From Gautieria morchelliformis (lineage: Eukaryota; Basidiomycota; Agaricomycetes; Gomphales; Gomphaceae), in NCBI GenBank assembly GCA_015179125.1, contig WHVA01000013.1, positions 485,248-549,247 of the forward strand: a DNA stretch of 64,000 nucleotides, in the 5' to 3' direction. The translations under genes were made by a program, and so were the position numbers. The notes beneath the pieces were generated by a model. The model saw only the letters and a list, made by a program, of their open reading frames with translations, had not been told where the DNA came from and made no database searches. Shown one piece after another: positions 53,186 to 62,892 of this stretch (position 1 is its first letter; every line of letters begins with the position of its first letter).

Positions 53186-54400
53186 GCGTTCTTTACTAGA
53201 CGATACCTGACAGTCAACCCCCCTCTAGCTTAAGGCTACTGGAAGCAATGTCGAAGTTGCCCAGTCCCACCAAAGCAAGAGCGGCTGGTTTGGGACTCCA
53301 AGGAAGATGAACATCGATATTGCACCACACGGGATGCATTTCCGGGACATAATTGTCATCAGCTTCATCATCTTGGAGCAGGAAAGACGCGAGGCGAGGC
53401 GGTCCTCTAATGCGGCGTCCCTTGCGGCAACATCCTCTGCAGCTCCCAGTTCATGCTAAGGCCGCTACCGCATGACGGTAAGCGGGTGGTTGGCTGGTTT
53501 TTGTCCGACGAGGTCATGTACTGTTCTTCTAGAAGCGTTGTTCTGTAAAGTTATATTTGGGCCCATGTAAACTCTGGCAACGTATATTATTGGCTAGACA
53601 TAAATACCTGTGTGGTGTGATGTCGGCCGGGTTTGGAGGAGTCTGGATGGCACGGGTGTGGGTGTAGGTTGGCCGGGATTGGCGTCGTTTCCGTTTCTGT
53701 TTCTGTTTCCGTTTCCGTTTCTGTTTCCGTTTTGCATCCTTTGTGCTTCGCCGCCTTACTGCTTCACGTCTTCCTCCTTCCGCCCGCTTACCCGTGTTCG
53801 CCACAGGACCGCAACACGCTCTTCGACCTGCTCGCCCTCCCAGCGCGTGCGGCATCGGCGACGGCGGGGAGACTAACAGCATGAGGCGCACGGGCACGCA
53901 CCTGGAGTGGTCGTATGAGGGCGAGGGCGTCGCGTCGCGGCGCGAGAGGTGCTCGGCGCGGAAGCGGCGCCCGCGCTCTCTCGGCAGACGCTGTTGCCCC
54001 ACACCGCTCTTGCGCCGCAGACGCACCCTCTCTCCCCACCCCCCGCATCCGGGCGGTTGGTGCACTCGATATCGCGCGCACGCACGCCCTCTCCCTCGCC
54101 GCCGCCCTCGAGAGGGAGAGGCAGCGGGTGCAGGGGTCGGGGGGTGCGTGTCCCGGTACGGAGGGTGCGGGTGTGGGCACGAGGACAGGGAAGCGGTGTG
54201 TCGATGTCGAGTGGCCGCCGGGGCGGGGTCCACCCCCGGCCACATATGGCCCAGGGCGAGGCTGGCAGCAGTTCGGGGACGCGCTGGACGGCGGGAGACA
54301 CGCACAATATCATCGGTGCGAGGATGATCATCCTATCCATACCTCATGACGAAGATGACAGCCCAAGCCTAGCGTTGTGACAGGACAGGCGCGAATCACG
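53186..54400. other. GC-rich region with overlapping ORFs of doubtful coding status
   Basis: A TTTC(C/T)G hexamer run (about 53,688-53,738) precedes a GC-rich block (53,800-54,330) where at least four frames on both strands stay open for 140-258 codons. Arg/Pro/His-rich translations and mutual overlap suggest compositional openness. No domain recognised. Confidence 0.4.
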
Positions 54401-55185
54401 TTTGGGTACAGGATGAACGGAGATGAGGCAAGCCATTGGATCAAGGTCTACGGTAAGAACTGGCTTTGGCGATAAGTCCGGGAGAGCTCTTGCAGAAGAG
54501 ACACAAGGATTACCTAATCAATCTTAGGTAATGTCGTCATCGCTTCAACAACAAGGAACCGGCGCATTGGCGCCGGCAGCCAGAACTGCGTACCGCGCAG
54601 AAAACATGAATTAGTGTATTCTAGACTAGTGATATATTATCTTAGACTATATTTGAGCAAGAAAATTGGCTTCGCCACTCGTAGACCGACTCGACCTCGC
54701 GCAGACTGCCGACTTCACGAATGAATCATGCAAACAGCAAATTGCGACTCCCGCGCTGGCAGGATCATCACATATTTGGCTTAATATTGAACAATGGTGT
54801 GTCTGTGAGCTTCAGGGTGTGCCATACTGCACCTGGTGCTCTTCAAAGGCACTGGTAGCTGAGAAATCCAACACTTTCTCTGCGTATTGTTCCTGTACCG
54901 TACGTACACTCGAGAAAAGGATAGCACTATGCGACTCGCGTCCGGCCCTGAAATCCCTATAAGGGAGTCATTCGAGAAATCATTGTCTCAGAAGCCGCGC
55001 TAGGGCTCAGCTTAGCAGAGAACAACGCCCTTGCCAAGGATTGGCTAACTTGATGGAACAAAGCAACTTTCAAAGCCACACGATATTGGTGACATTCAGT
55101 TACTCTTCGTGGAGTGTAGATTGTAATCAAGGTGTCTGCGAAGGTACATAACCGCGAGGAATTCGACTTCTACCCGGTCATGCTA

Positions 55186-55244
55186 CCAGTCTTATTATAC
55201 TCGGTGGGTGAAGGTTGTTCTTCACCCACAGAGTATAATACTGG
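55186..55244. repeat. Hairpin, 25-28 nt arms
   Basis: CCAGTCTTATTATACTCGGT... at 55,186-55,213 pairs with ...GAGTATAATACTGG at 55,220-55,244, with one 3-nt bulge and one mismatch around a 6-nt loop. Confidence 0.8.
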
Positions 55245-55471
55245 CCGACCCAGGTATTGTGCCAGCATCTGTCCCGGACCATGAGATTTACAGTACTTCA
55301 GGTCCATTCCCCAGTGCTTCCTACCTCTGTGGCAGCGAATGGTGAAAGATTCGACGCATTTGATGCCCACCAGAGGGAAGCGATCGGGTCCTCGAGTACG
55401 TCGATGGTAAATGCAAATTGAGGGGCGGCTGTTTGAAAGTAAACCAACTGGGTTAACTTTCCATTGGTGCA

Positions 55472-55530
55472 GGATCCAGTTTGAGCAGTGGCACTGTCGT
55501 TCAACGACAGTGCCACCGCTCAAACGATCC
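55472..55530. repeat. Near-perfect palindrome, 28-30 nt arms
   Basis: GGATCCAGTTTGAGCAGTGG... (55,472-55,501) and ...CCACCGCTCAAACGATCC (55,503-55,530) are inverted copies around a single base, with one mismatch and a 2-nt gap. Confidence 0.85.
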
Positions 55531-55581
55531 AGACAAGGATGGGGCTCATGTCCCATTTCCAGTGGCACAGCGGCCAAGCGA

Positions 55582-55776
55582 TGTCAATAATCAACCGACG
55601 GCGCAACTGAAGAGAGTAGATGATGGTTGTAGATAAAGAAGATGATATTCGACCAGCGAGTCTCAGAAAAATATACAGCGCCTGTAACTACTGTAACTAA
55701 GGGATTCGGTAGGAGATGGAAATGGGAACCACGAGTGGCCACAGGATGACTAACGGTTGAGCGATGGTATTCAACA
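55582..55776 (-). repeat. Probable 3' LTR of second copia element (195 bp)
   Basis: The minus strand starts TGTTGAATACCATCGC directly after a purine tract (CGCTCGGGGGGGTC, 55,777-55,790) and could end ...GATTATTGACA at 55,582. No second copy is present to confirm the ends. Confidence 0.5.
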
Positions 55777-55833
55777 GACCCCCCCGAGCGAAACAAGTCA
55801 AAAAGAAATATGGTGGGATACAGGAGGGGATGG

Positions 55834-56424
55834 TCACAACATGCCTAATTTATGAATCAAGAAACGGTGTTGAGCCAAAGGCAGGGCCTTCATGAAAACG
55901 TCGGCGACGTTCTCAGCGGACCTGACATAGGTGATCTCGGCATAACCGTGATCGATGAGCTCACGGAGCCAATGCCCTTCGACGCGGAAGTGCTTGGTGC
56001 GGGGGTGATGGGAAATGTCCTGGAGATTGGAGATCGTCTGCATGTTGTCGCAGTAGATATGGATCGGTCCGGCAAGGGGCAGCCCGAGTTCCTGGAGGAA
56101 ACGGCGGACCCAAAGGGCGTGCTTGGCGCCAGGGATCAAGGCCATAGACTCGGACTCGGTCGTCGACAGAGTGATCCGGGTTTGCTTCTTAGATACCCAC
56201 GCGGTAATACAGCCGTGGTAAAAGCAGATAAAACCCCCCACAGAATGGGAGTCAGCTAGACCCGCGAAGTCGGCATTGGAATAGATCTCGATGAGGGGAG
56301 TGGAGGACAAGTGGCGCAACACAACGCCTGCGTCGCGAGTGCCCTTCAAATAACGTATAACACGTTTAACCGCCGTCCAGTGAGCCTGACTGAAGTCATG
56401 CATGTGTTGGCTCAGCTGCTGGAC
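55834..56424 (-). pseudogene. Copia RNase H domain, cut by chromovirus LTR
   Basis: The minus strand from 56,424 reads VQQLSQHMHDFSQAHWTAVK, RVIRYLKGTRDAGVVLRHLS, SNADFAGLADSHSVGGFICF, SKKQTRITLSTTESESMALI, YCDNMQTISN and HHPRTKHFRVEGHWLRELID, and ends VFMKALPLAQHRFLIHKLGM-L stop. Typical copia RNase H with catalytic Asp/Glu/Asp blocks (DxADFAG, STTESE, CDN). It differs clearly from the copia element of 653-3,095. The N-terminal side is lost at the boundary with chromovirus B. Confidence 0.85.
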
Positions 56425-56816
56425 TGTGAGGGCAACACTAATGACGAAGCCACAACCAAAGATACTCAAGGAGATAAGAGCCGATACTAGGACAATGACC
56501 AACTGTGTAGTGGGTATCCTCAGTTTATAACTCTACCAATGATAGATACATGGGGACTTGCCTGTGTAGTGGGTATCCTCAGAGATCAAGCTGAGGAAAC
56601 GCCACCACACGGGCTACAGTCTTATAGCGCTGGCAAGGCTTACATAATAGGGGAGATGGAAACTTGTAGAAGGTTACGGAAAGTGACGGAAAGTGACATG
56701 TGACAGAAAGTGACATGTGACAGAAGGTGACGGAAGGTTATGGAAACTGACGGAAGGTGACGGAAACTCATGGAAGGAAATAGAAACTTGTGGAAGGAAA
56801 CGCGTGAACCCTGACA
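56425..56816 (-). repeat. 3' LTR of chromovirus B (392 bp)
   Basis: Ends match TGTCAGGG...CCTCACA on the minus strand. A PPT (AGAGGGGGGTGA) lies at 56,817-56,828. It differs from the 5' LTR at a handful of sites. Confidence 0.92.
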
Positions 56817-56827
56817 TCACCCCCCTC

Positions 56828-57424
56828 TCAATGCTTGTCGTCCCGACAAGCACAGCTGCCACCTAGCCCCCAACATCCACCGAGACATCGTTTCCAAGTA
56901 TGCCACAGGCGGGACCACCATCTCTCCTGACCCTTCCCTTCCTGGTAACGCAGGTCAATGATGAGCTCAGGGGGATTGGGGTCCATGGGCAAGTGCGGCC
57001 CTTGGAACCTTGCTCGACGTATTCGCTCTCCTGCCATGTTACGGAAACGTCGCCCCACCCAGCCTTTGAAAGTGTAGGGGGTTCCACACGGGGGGGTTCC
57101 ATCGTTGAGGAAGACAGGGTCGCCGATGTAGTACGTGTTCTCTCGTCTGTGTCGGGGTCTGAGGAATGCGAGTGCAGGGCGGGTGGGCGCCTGACTCTTC
57201 GCTGGTGTGAGGTCCTCAGAGCTGACGGACCACTTTGAAGACCATGCGACGTCGAGATCACGGCAGTCAAGCATCCTTTGTAGCTTGGCTTCACTGGCTG
57301 CTCTGGATGATGAGAAGCCAGAGAAGTGCAGGAGGGTGAGATCGACATGTGACATGTTTGGCAGGTCGGAGAGGTTTTGGGTGAAGCTGGGGAGGGCAAC
57401 AAGCTCAATGGCGGGCGAGGACAT
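56828..57424 (-). CDS. Accessory ORF between pol and 3' LTR, copy B
   Basis: 198 codons, MSSPAIELVALPSFTQNLSD to ...GSCACRDDKH. Same length as copy A with five substitutions (His/Arg, Arg/His, Arg/Cys, Gln/Arg, Arg/Tyr), each a CpG-type transition, the last needing two. The stop codon overlaps the PPT region. Function unknown; no homologue recognised. The overlapping 181-codon frame is open here too (56,863-57,408). Confidence 0.55.
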   Translation of the reverse strand: MSSPAIELVALPSFTQNLSDLPNMSHVDLTLLHFSGFSSSRAASEAKLQRMLDCRDLDVAWSSKWSVSSEDLTPAKSQAPTRPALAFLRPRHRRENTYYIGDPVFLNDGTPPCGTPYTFKGWVGRRFRNMAGERIRRARFQGPHLPMDPNPPELIIDLRYQEGKGQERWWSRLWHTWKRCLGGCWGLGGSCACRDDKH

Positions 57425-57530
57425 GGTTGATGGATGTGGTGGGGTCGATGCAGTGGAAGCGAGCGGTCACAGGTGGAGAGGGGATATATAGCTTATCGGA
57501 ATGAATTGGTTAGGCGGAGGCCGATATCGC

Positions 57531-57842
57531 TTATCTTTGGGGTCCTGGACCCTTGACATTATGAGTAGAAGCCCTGCCTGCTGTCCAGTCGAAGAGAGTT
57601 TGCCTGGAAGGTTCTGTGAAGTTCTGAAATCTCTGGAAAGGGAGGGACATGTATGTGGCTGCTGAGATACGCTGAGGTGCCTCTGGGTTCTGCTGGTGAA
57701 ATTCCTTAATGAGTCGCTTTGCCCCAGAGACATCTTTTGCTGGTAGCCAGAGATCGTCGGCAGCTCCATAGCCCTTCCAGCGCATGAGATACTCCAACCT
57801 TCCACGGAACATCCTGCTGTCTAGAATCCTTTCAACTTCATA
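57531..57842 (-). pseudogene. Chromodomain of chromovirus B
   Basis: The minus strand reads YEVERILDSRMFRGRLEYLM, RWKGYGAADDLWLPAKDVSG and AKRLIKEFHQQNPEAPQR, and extends to ...HNVKGPGPQR. It therefore shows the longer C-terminus that copy A has lost to a TAG. It is separated from pol both by the C9 frame difference and by the solo LTR. Confidence 0.85.
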
Positions 57843-58330
57843 TGTTGGGTGCATTTATGCTCCTGCACCAAAATCAAGCATAATATATTCAATTTATTGT
57901 GTGGTGTTTCAATATTTTCTCATACTGTTCTTGTACTATGCATCCACTTCTCTGCTTATTTTCGAAATTTTCTAGTCACTCCCTATCTCTCCATTCCATT
58001 CTGTTATTTCTATTTTCATAGGCGGCTGCACCCAGCGGAGTTTGAAATGACTTCGACGCGCGAGCCCTTGGGCGCTAAAGGGCCGGGTGCAAGTATATGC
58101 CTTCTGAGACAGGATTACACTCCTCTCTCAGTGACAATAAATTCACTGAGAGAGGCGAGTAGTATCTTTCATATTTACATAGCATGTTGACTGAAAATCA
58201 TGTAGTATATTTGATTCTAGGTATTGTATTAATATATCAGTGACAATAAATTCACTGAGAGAGTATATTTGATTCTAGCTTTCTAAGAACTCTACCGAAC
58301 CTTCCCTGCCATAGCCCCTAGTTGCTAACA
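57843..58330 (+). repeat. 488-bp solo LTR, copy 2, nested in chromovirus B
   Basis: Begins TGTTGGGTGCATTTATGC and ends GTTGCTAACA, flanked by the exact 5-bp duplication TCATA (57,838-57,842 and 58,331-58,335). Copy A carries the uninterrupted target (ATATGA at 33,469-33,474), which proves the boundaries. Close to identical to the copy at 10,608-11,095. Confidence 0.95.
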
Positions 58331-58335
58331 TCATA

Positions 58336-61322
58336 TTCTTCGGCTCCATCCCATATGACAGGGGGGGGGTGGTGGAGGGGCATGACGTTCAAGAATTGGG
58401 TCATCTTCATATGGCCGAAGCAGGACGACAGAGAACACTGGATGTGTGCGACCAAAGGATGCAGGAAGATTTAGACCATAGGCATTTCGTGAGACCACCT
58501 TATTAACTGTGTAGGAACCTAGCCACTTGTGGTCTAGCTTCTTCATTGGGCGAGTGGTTGTGATATTTTGTGCATTGAGCCAGACCTTGTCACCAAGCTT
58601 ATAAACTGGGGCTGCTTTATGGTGCACGTCATAGAAGCGTGCCATGTCCTCTGCTGCCTTGGACAGGGCTGAACGAGCTTCTCTCATGGCCGCTTCCATC
58701 CGCGTTGTGAACTCATCCAGGGCCTCGAGTTGAGTTTCCCGGACTGGTTCCAGTCCCAGCCTTGGATGTTGGCCACTGTCCAACATGAAGGGTGTAGTCT
58801 GGGTTGAGGCATGGATTCGGTTGTTATAGGCAAACTCGGCCAAGGATATCCATTCGAACCAATCATCCTGATGCTGGTTGATGAATAGTCGAAGGTATTG
58901 CTCAATCTCCTGATTAACCCTTTCAGTCTGTCCATCAGTTTGGGGGTGATAAGCAGTAGAGGCAGTGACTTTGACACCAAGAAGTTTGTTCAGTTCACGC
59001 ATGAACTGGGAGATGAACTGTGTGCCTCGATCACTGATGATTTCTTCAGGGAGCCCATGAAGTTTCCAAACATGATCACGGAAGAGTTGGGCAACTCCCA
59101 CTGAAGTTACATCTGAAGTGGTGGGAATGACATGTGCACGCTTTGAGAGGCGATCGACAACAACAAGGAGAGCATCATAGCCATGACTGGTAGGCAGTTC
59201 TACAATCAAGTCAACAGACATAACCTGCCATCTACGGTCTGGGATACGGTTTGGTAGAAGCTTGCCAATGGGAGAAGCAGGGAAGGTTTTTGTCCGGTTG
59301 CACAGGTCACAGGCCTTCACGTATTTTGCAATGTAACGTCCCATCCCAGGCCACCAGTAACTCCGAGCAACTAGTTCAGTGGTTCTCCAACGACCAGGGT
59401 GACCGGTGAGAGGCATGTCATGGTGCGCTTTCACTATGTCATGTCGTAGTTTTGCATCAAGCGGCACGTACACTTTGTTGTGATAGAGGACAAGCCCATC
59501 CTGTTCAGACCACTCTTCTCCTCGTAAATTGCCAGAGGAGCCCAGTTCTTTGAGAGCCTTGACAACCTTTTCATCCCGGTCTACACAGTTCCTTACTCGA
59601 TTGAGGAAAGCATCACCTTCACCTGGGACTAACTTGAGGGGCTTTGCAATGTGTGAGAAGTCTTCCACAAATCTACGGTAGAAGTTGATGAAACCAAGGA
59701 ATGATTTGACTTCAGTGACGTTACGTGGTATTGGCCAGTCCCGCAACCTTGACTGGGTCCATGGCAACCTGTCCTTGAGAGAGGATGAGGCCGAGATACT
59801 CCACCTCTAGTTGCTCAAATAGGCATTTTTCAGGTTTGAGGTACAGGTTGTTGGCCCGGAGGATTTCAAGGACACGTCGTACAATCCTACGATGTTCTTC
59901 AAGCGACTCTGTGAAGATGAGAATGTCGTCCATGAACACCACCACAACCTCTTCATCGATGAGACTCTTGAAGATGTCATTCATCATCGTCTGGAAGGTT
60001 GCTGGGCTGTTCGTGAGTCCAAAGAACATGACTAGAGGTTCATACAGGCCCCTATTTGTCCGAAAGGCTGCCTTCCACTCATCTCCCTCTTTTATACGTA
60101 TATTATTATATCCCCAGCGAATGTCAAGCTTTGTGAAGTATTTAGCCCTTCCAGCAGCAATCTTATTCATGATGTCTGGAACAAGGGGCAAAGGATAGGC
60201 ATTCTTGATTGTTATATCATTGAGCTTTCGGTAGTCTTGCACAAATCTAAGACTGCCGTCCTTTTTCTTCACAAAGAAGACTGGAGATGCCATAGGTGAC
60301 TTGGAGGGACGGATACAATGGCTCTTCAGGTTCTCCTCAAGGAAGTTATCCAGTTCCCTTTGCTCAACCTGTGACATTGGGTAAACCTTTGTGCTGAAGG
60401 GTTGTGCACCTGGAGTGAGCTCAATTGCATGGTCCCAGGGCTTTCGAGGAGGCAGTTGGTCAAATGACTCCTTAGAAAACACATCCTTGAACTCCTGGTA
60501 TGGTTTAGGGACAAGGTCCTCGAAGGATCTGACTGGTGCAGACTTGCTGGCCCGTTCAGCAAGCTGTTGGGAGACAGTCCGGCCTGCGCCAATCATTTCA
60601 GGACTCTCATTCACAAAGATGACAAAGGTCCTATCTCCTTCCTCAGGTAGGGAGCAGGTGTGCTGTATGGGAACCTCCTCTTGATTTACACTCTCTTCTG
60701 GAACAGTTTCGACTGTGGGCCCTCTGACAACAGGTCTGCCCCCACATGACTTGGGACAACGTGTCATCTTCACATCTCCTGTACGCCAGTCAACTTCTGG
60801 GTTGTGTTCAACAAGCCATGTGTGACCAAGAATGATGGCAAGTCGTCCAAGGCTCGTGACAGAGAATGTGGCACATTCCGTATGATCCCCAAAGGTGCAA
60901 ATGAGGTCGACTTCTTCCTTGATTGAGCCAGCCTCATTTGGGGTACCATCAATATTGTAGACGGGGATGGCATGGGGTAGGGGGCGGCTCCGAAGCCTGT
61001 GTTCCCTCACAAACTCCACATCGATGAACATCCCTGTAGCACCACTGTCAAGGAGGGAGTCAATTGCAAGTGGATGCCCTGTGTCAATGGAGTGGACCTT
61101 GAGAGGTACTTTGGTGCATCGGCGGAGGTCAGCAGTACGGACATATAGAGGGACTGGAAGGTTTGCATTAGCAACTGGAGCGATGGGTTGGGTTTTCGGC
61201 ATGGCTGGTTTGGTTTCAGTTTGATCAGGGATAGGAGAAGGATGCATCATATCGCCTGTGATCCCTATTGTACATGTTTCGAGAACTGAAAACCGATTCG
61301 TCGAGCGGGGCATGTCTTTCAC
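58336..61322 (-). pseudogene. Chromovirus B pol (RNase H absent, frameshifted)
   Basis: Frame 61,322 to 59,721 carries protease (DSGATGMF) and RT (VVFMDDILIF) and goes out of frame after DPVKVAG, because five bases present in copy A are missing near 59,745. The frame from 59,767 resumes DWPIPRNVTEVKSFLGFINF and then the same RNase H-less junction HIAKPL-KLVPGEGDAF, the complete integrase, and KWLGSYTV, where copy A has GPY. The C-terminal HAPPPPPPCHMGWSRRI frame end is shared with copy A (nine G on the plus strand, 58,361-58,369). Confidence 0.9.
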
Positions 61323-61333
61323 CGCTGACTGGC

Positions 61334-62440
61334 CTAAAAACCCTTTCCTTCCTCTTGGACAGGGGCTTCCACCTTCTCTTTGCGTTCCTCTATCGCCGCT
61401 GCTACAGATTTAGAGACAATTGCTGCAATGTCTGCCTCTGTGAGGTTTGCACGGATTTGTGGCTTGCGAGGTTCAGGACAGTCTGGTGAAATGTGACCAG
61501 GTCTCTTACAGTTGTAGCAGGTTCGTGTTTCGGTGCGGCGGCGGGATGAGTCAATGTCCATAGGTGTCGCGTTACTGGGTGATGCTGTGGCAACAGGAGC
61601 CATAGCAGGAGTGTGGAGTGGTCGGGCAGGAGGAGGGCGATTAGGGACATGAGGTGTCTGTGCCTTCCTGACCTCTAACAGGCGGCGATGATTGCGGTCA
61701 ATCTGACAGGCTGCTTCCTTCCAGGCTTTGAGGTTGGATGGAAGAAAGGGCTGGGCGTGGATCTTGTCAAGGATACCCGCTGGAAGGCCACGAGCATAGG
61801 CATCCTCGAGTGCCTCATCATTAAAGCCTGTCCTGCCTGCCAGGATCTCAAATTGAGCCGTGTATTCATCTGCCGACATTCCTGACGCCATCCTAAGGTC
61901 ATGCAGCTTAGTGCGAGCCGTTCTGGCACGATCTGGGTCACCAAAGGCCTCCTCCACACGTTTAATAAACCCCTCCAGAGTGGATATAGAGGAGGTGCCA
62001 TCAATGACAGCCTGTGTCTCGTTGTGTGCCCATATCTCCGCAGAGCCTCCCGTCATGAAGGAAAGAGCGTATAGGATCTTTGTGCGTTCATCTGGGAAGG
62101 ATGCTGGCTGGACAGCGATGGACAACTTGATAGACCTGATAAACCCTTCAGTCTCTGCACGGTCTCCATTGAACTCCTCCGGTTCTGCTGCTTTGATAGA
62201 GCGAGTAGATGGAGGGACACTGTGAGGTACTGAGGGCACAAGGGCTTGAGCAGCAGCAACAGCAGCGTTGGTGGCAGCATTGGCTAAGTGGTCGTGAACG
62301 TTAGCAATCTGATTGTGCAGTTCCTGATTCTGCAGTTGAAGTTACTGCAACTGCTGTGCTTGGCTGGAAAGGAGGCCTCGAAGAAATGGCCCATGGTCAC
62401 CCAGGGCGTCCCAGTATGTGTCTGGGAGTTGGTCTGCCAT
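61334..62440 (-). pseudogene. Chromovirus B gag with shared in-frame stop
   Basis: ATG 62,438-62,440 (MADQLPDTYWDALGDHGPFL), TAA at 62,342-62,344 after QAQQLQ as in copy A, then the 301-codon frame from 62,239 with the CCHC knuckle CYNCKRPGHISPDC. Few amino-acid changes from copy A. Confidence 0.85.
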
Positions 62441-62500
62441 AGGCTGAGATGAAGGCTGGTTAAGAAAAGTGTGTGGGGTCGTCCTATGAGCTTGATCTTC

Positions 62501-62892
62501 TGTGAGGGCAACACTAATGACGAAGCCACAACCAAAGATACTCAAGGAGATAAGAGCCGATACTAGGACAATGACCAACTGTGTAGTGGGTATCCTCAGT
62601 TTATAACTTTACCAACGATAGATACATGGGGACTTGCCTGTGTAGTGGGTATCCTCAGAGATCAAGCTGAGGAAACGCCACCACACGGGCTACAGTCTTA
62701 TAGCGCTGGCAAGGCTTACATAATAGGGGAGATGGAAACTTGTAGAAGGTTACGGAAAGTGACGGAAAGTGACATGTGATGGAAGGTGACATGTGACAGA
62801 ATGTGACGGAAGGTTATGGAAACTGACGGAAGGTGACGGAAACTCATGGAAGGAAATAGAAACTTGTGGAAGGAAACGCATGAACCCTGACA
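62501..62892 (-). repeat. 5' LTR of chromovirus B (392 bp)
   Basis: Complete LTR with two VNTR units, TATA-like CTATAAG and AGCTTGATCT. The complementary primer-site AGATCAAGCT lies just inside (about 62,489-62,498 as the plus-strand complement). Confidence 0.92.

Larger units (their letters stand above)
54401..55581. other. Intergenic with two hairpins
   Basis: No gene. Near-perfect hairpins lie at 55,186-55,244 and 55,472-55,530, just outside the copia 3' LTR. Confidence 0.45.
56425..62892 (-). mobile_element. Ty3 chromovirus, copy B
   Basis: Near-identical to copy A but on the minus strand. 5' LTR 62,501-62,892; gag 61,334-62,440; pol 58,331-61,322, frameshifted by a 5-nt deletion near 59,745; 488-bp solo LTR inserted at 57,843-58,330; chromodomain 57,531-57,842; accessory ORF 56,828-57,424; 3' LTR 56,425-56,816. 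Both LTRs are 392 bp. The flank at 62,893-62,897 is GGGGA (TCCCC in element orientation). Confidence 0.93.

Noticed and set aside
53529-54380. Several 140-258 codon ORFs on both strands
   Set aside because: GC-rich, Arg/Pro-rich, mutually overlapping, with no domain; open by composition.
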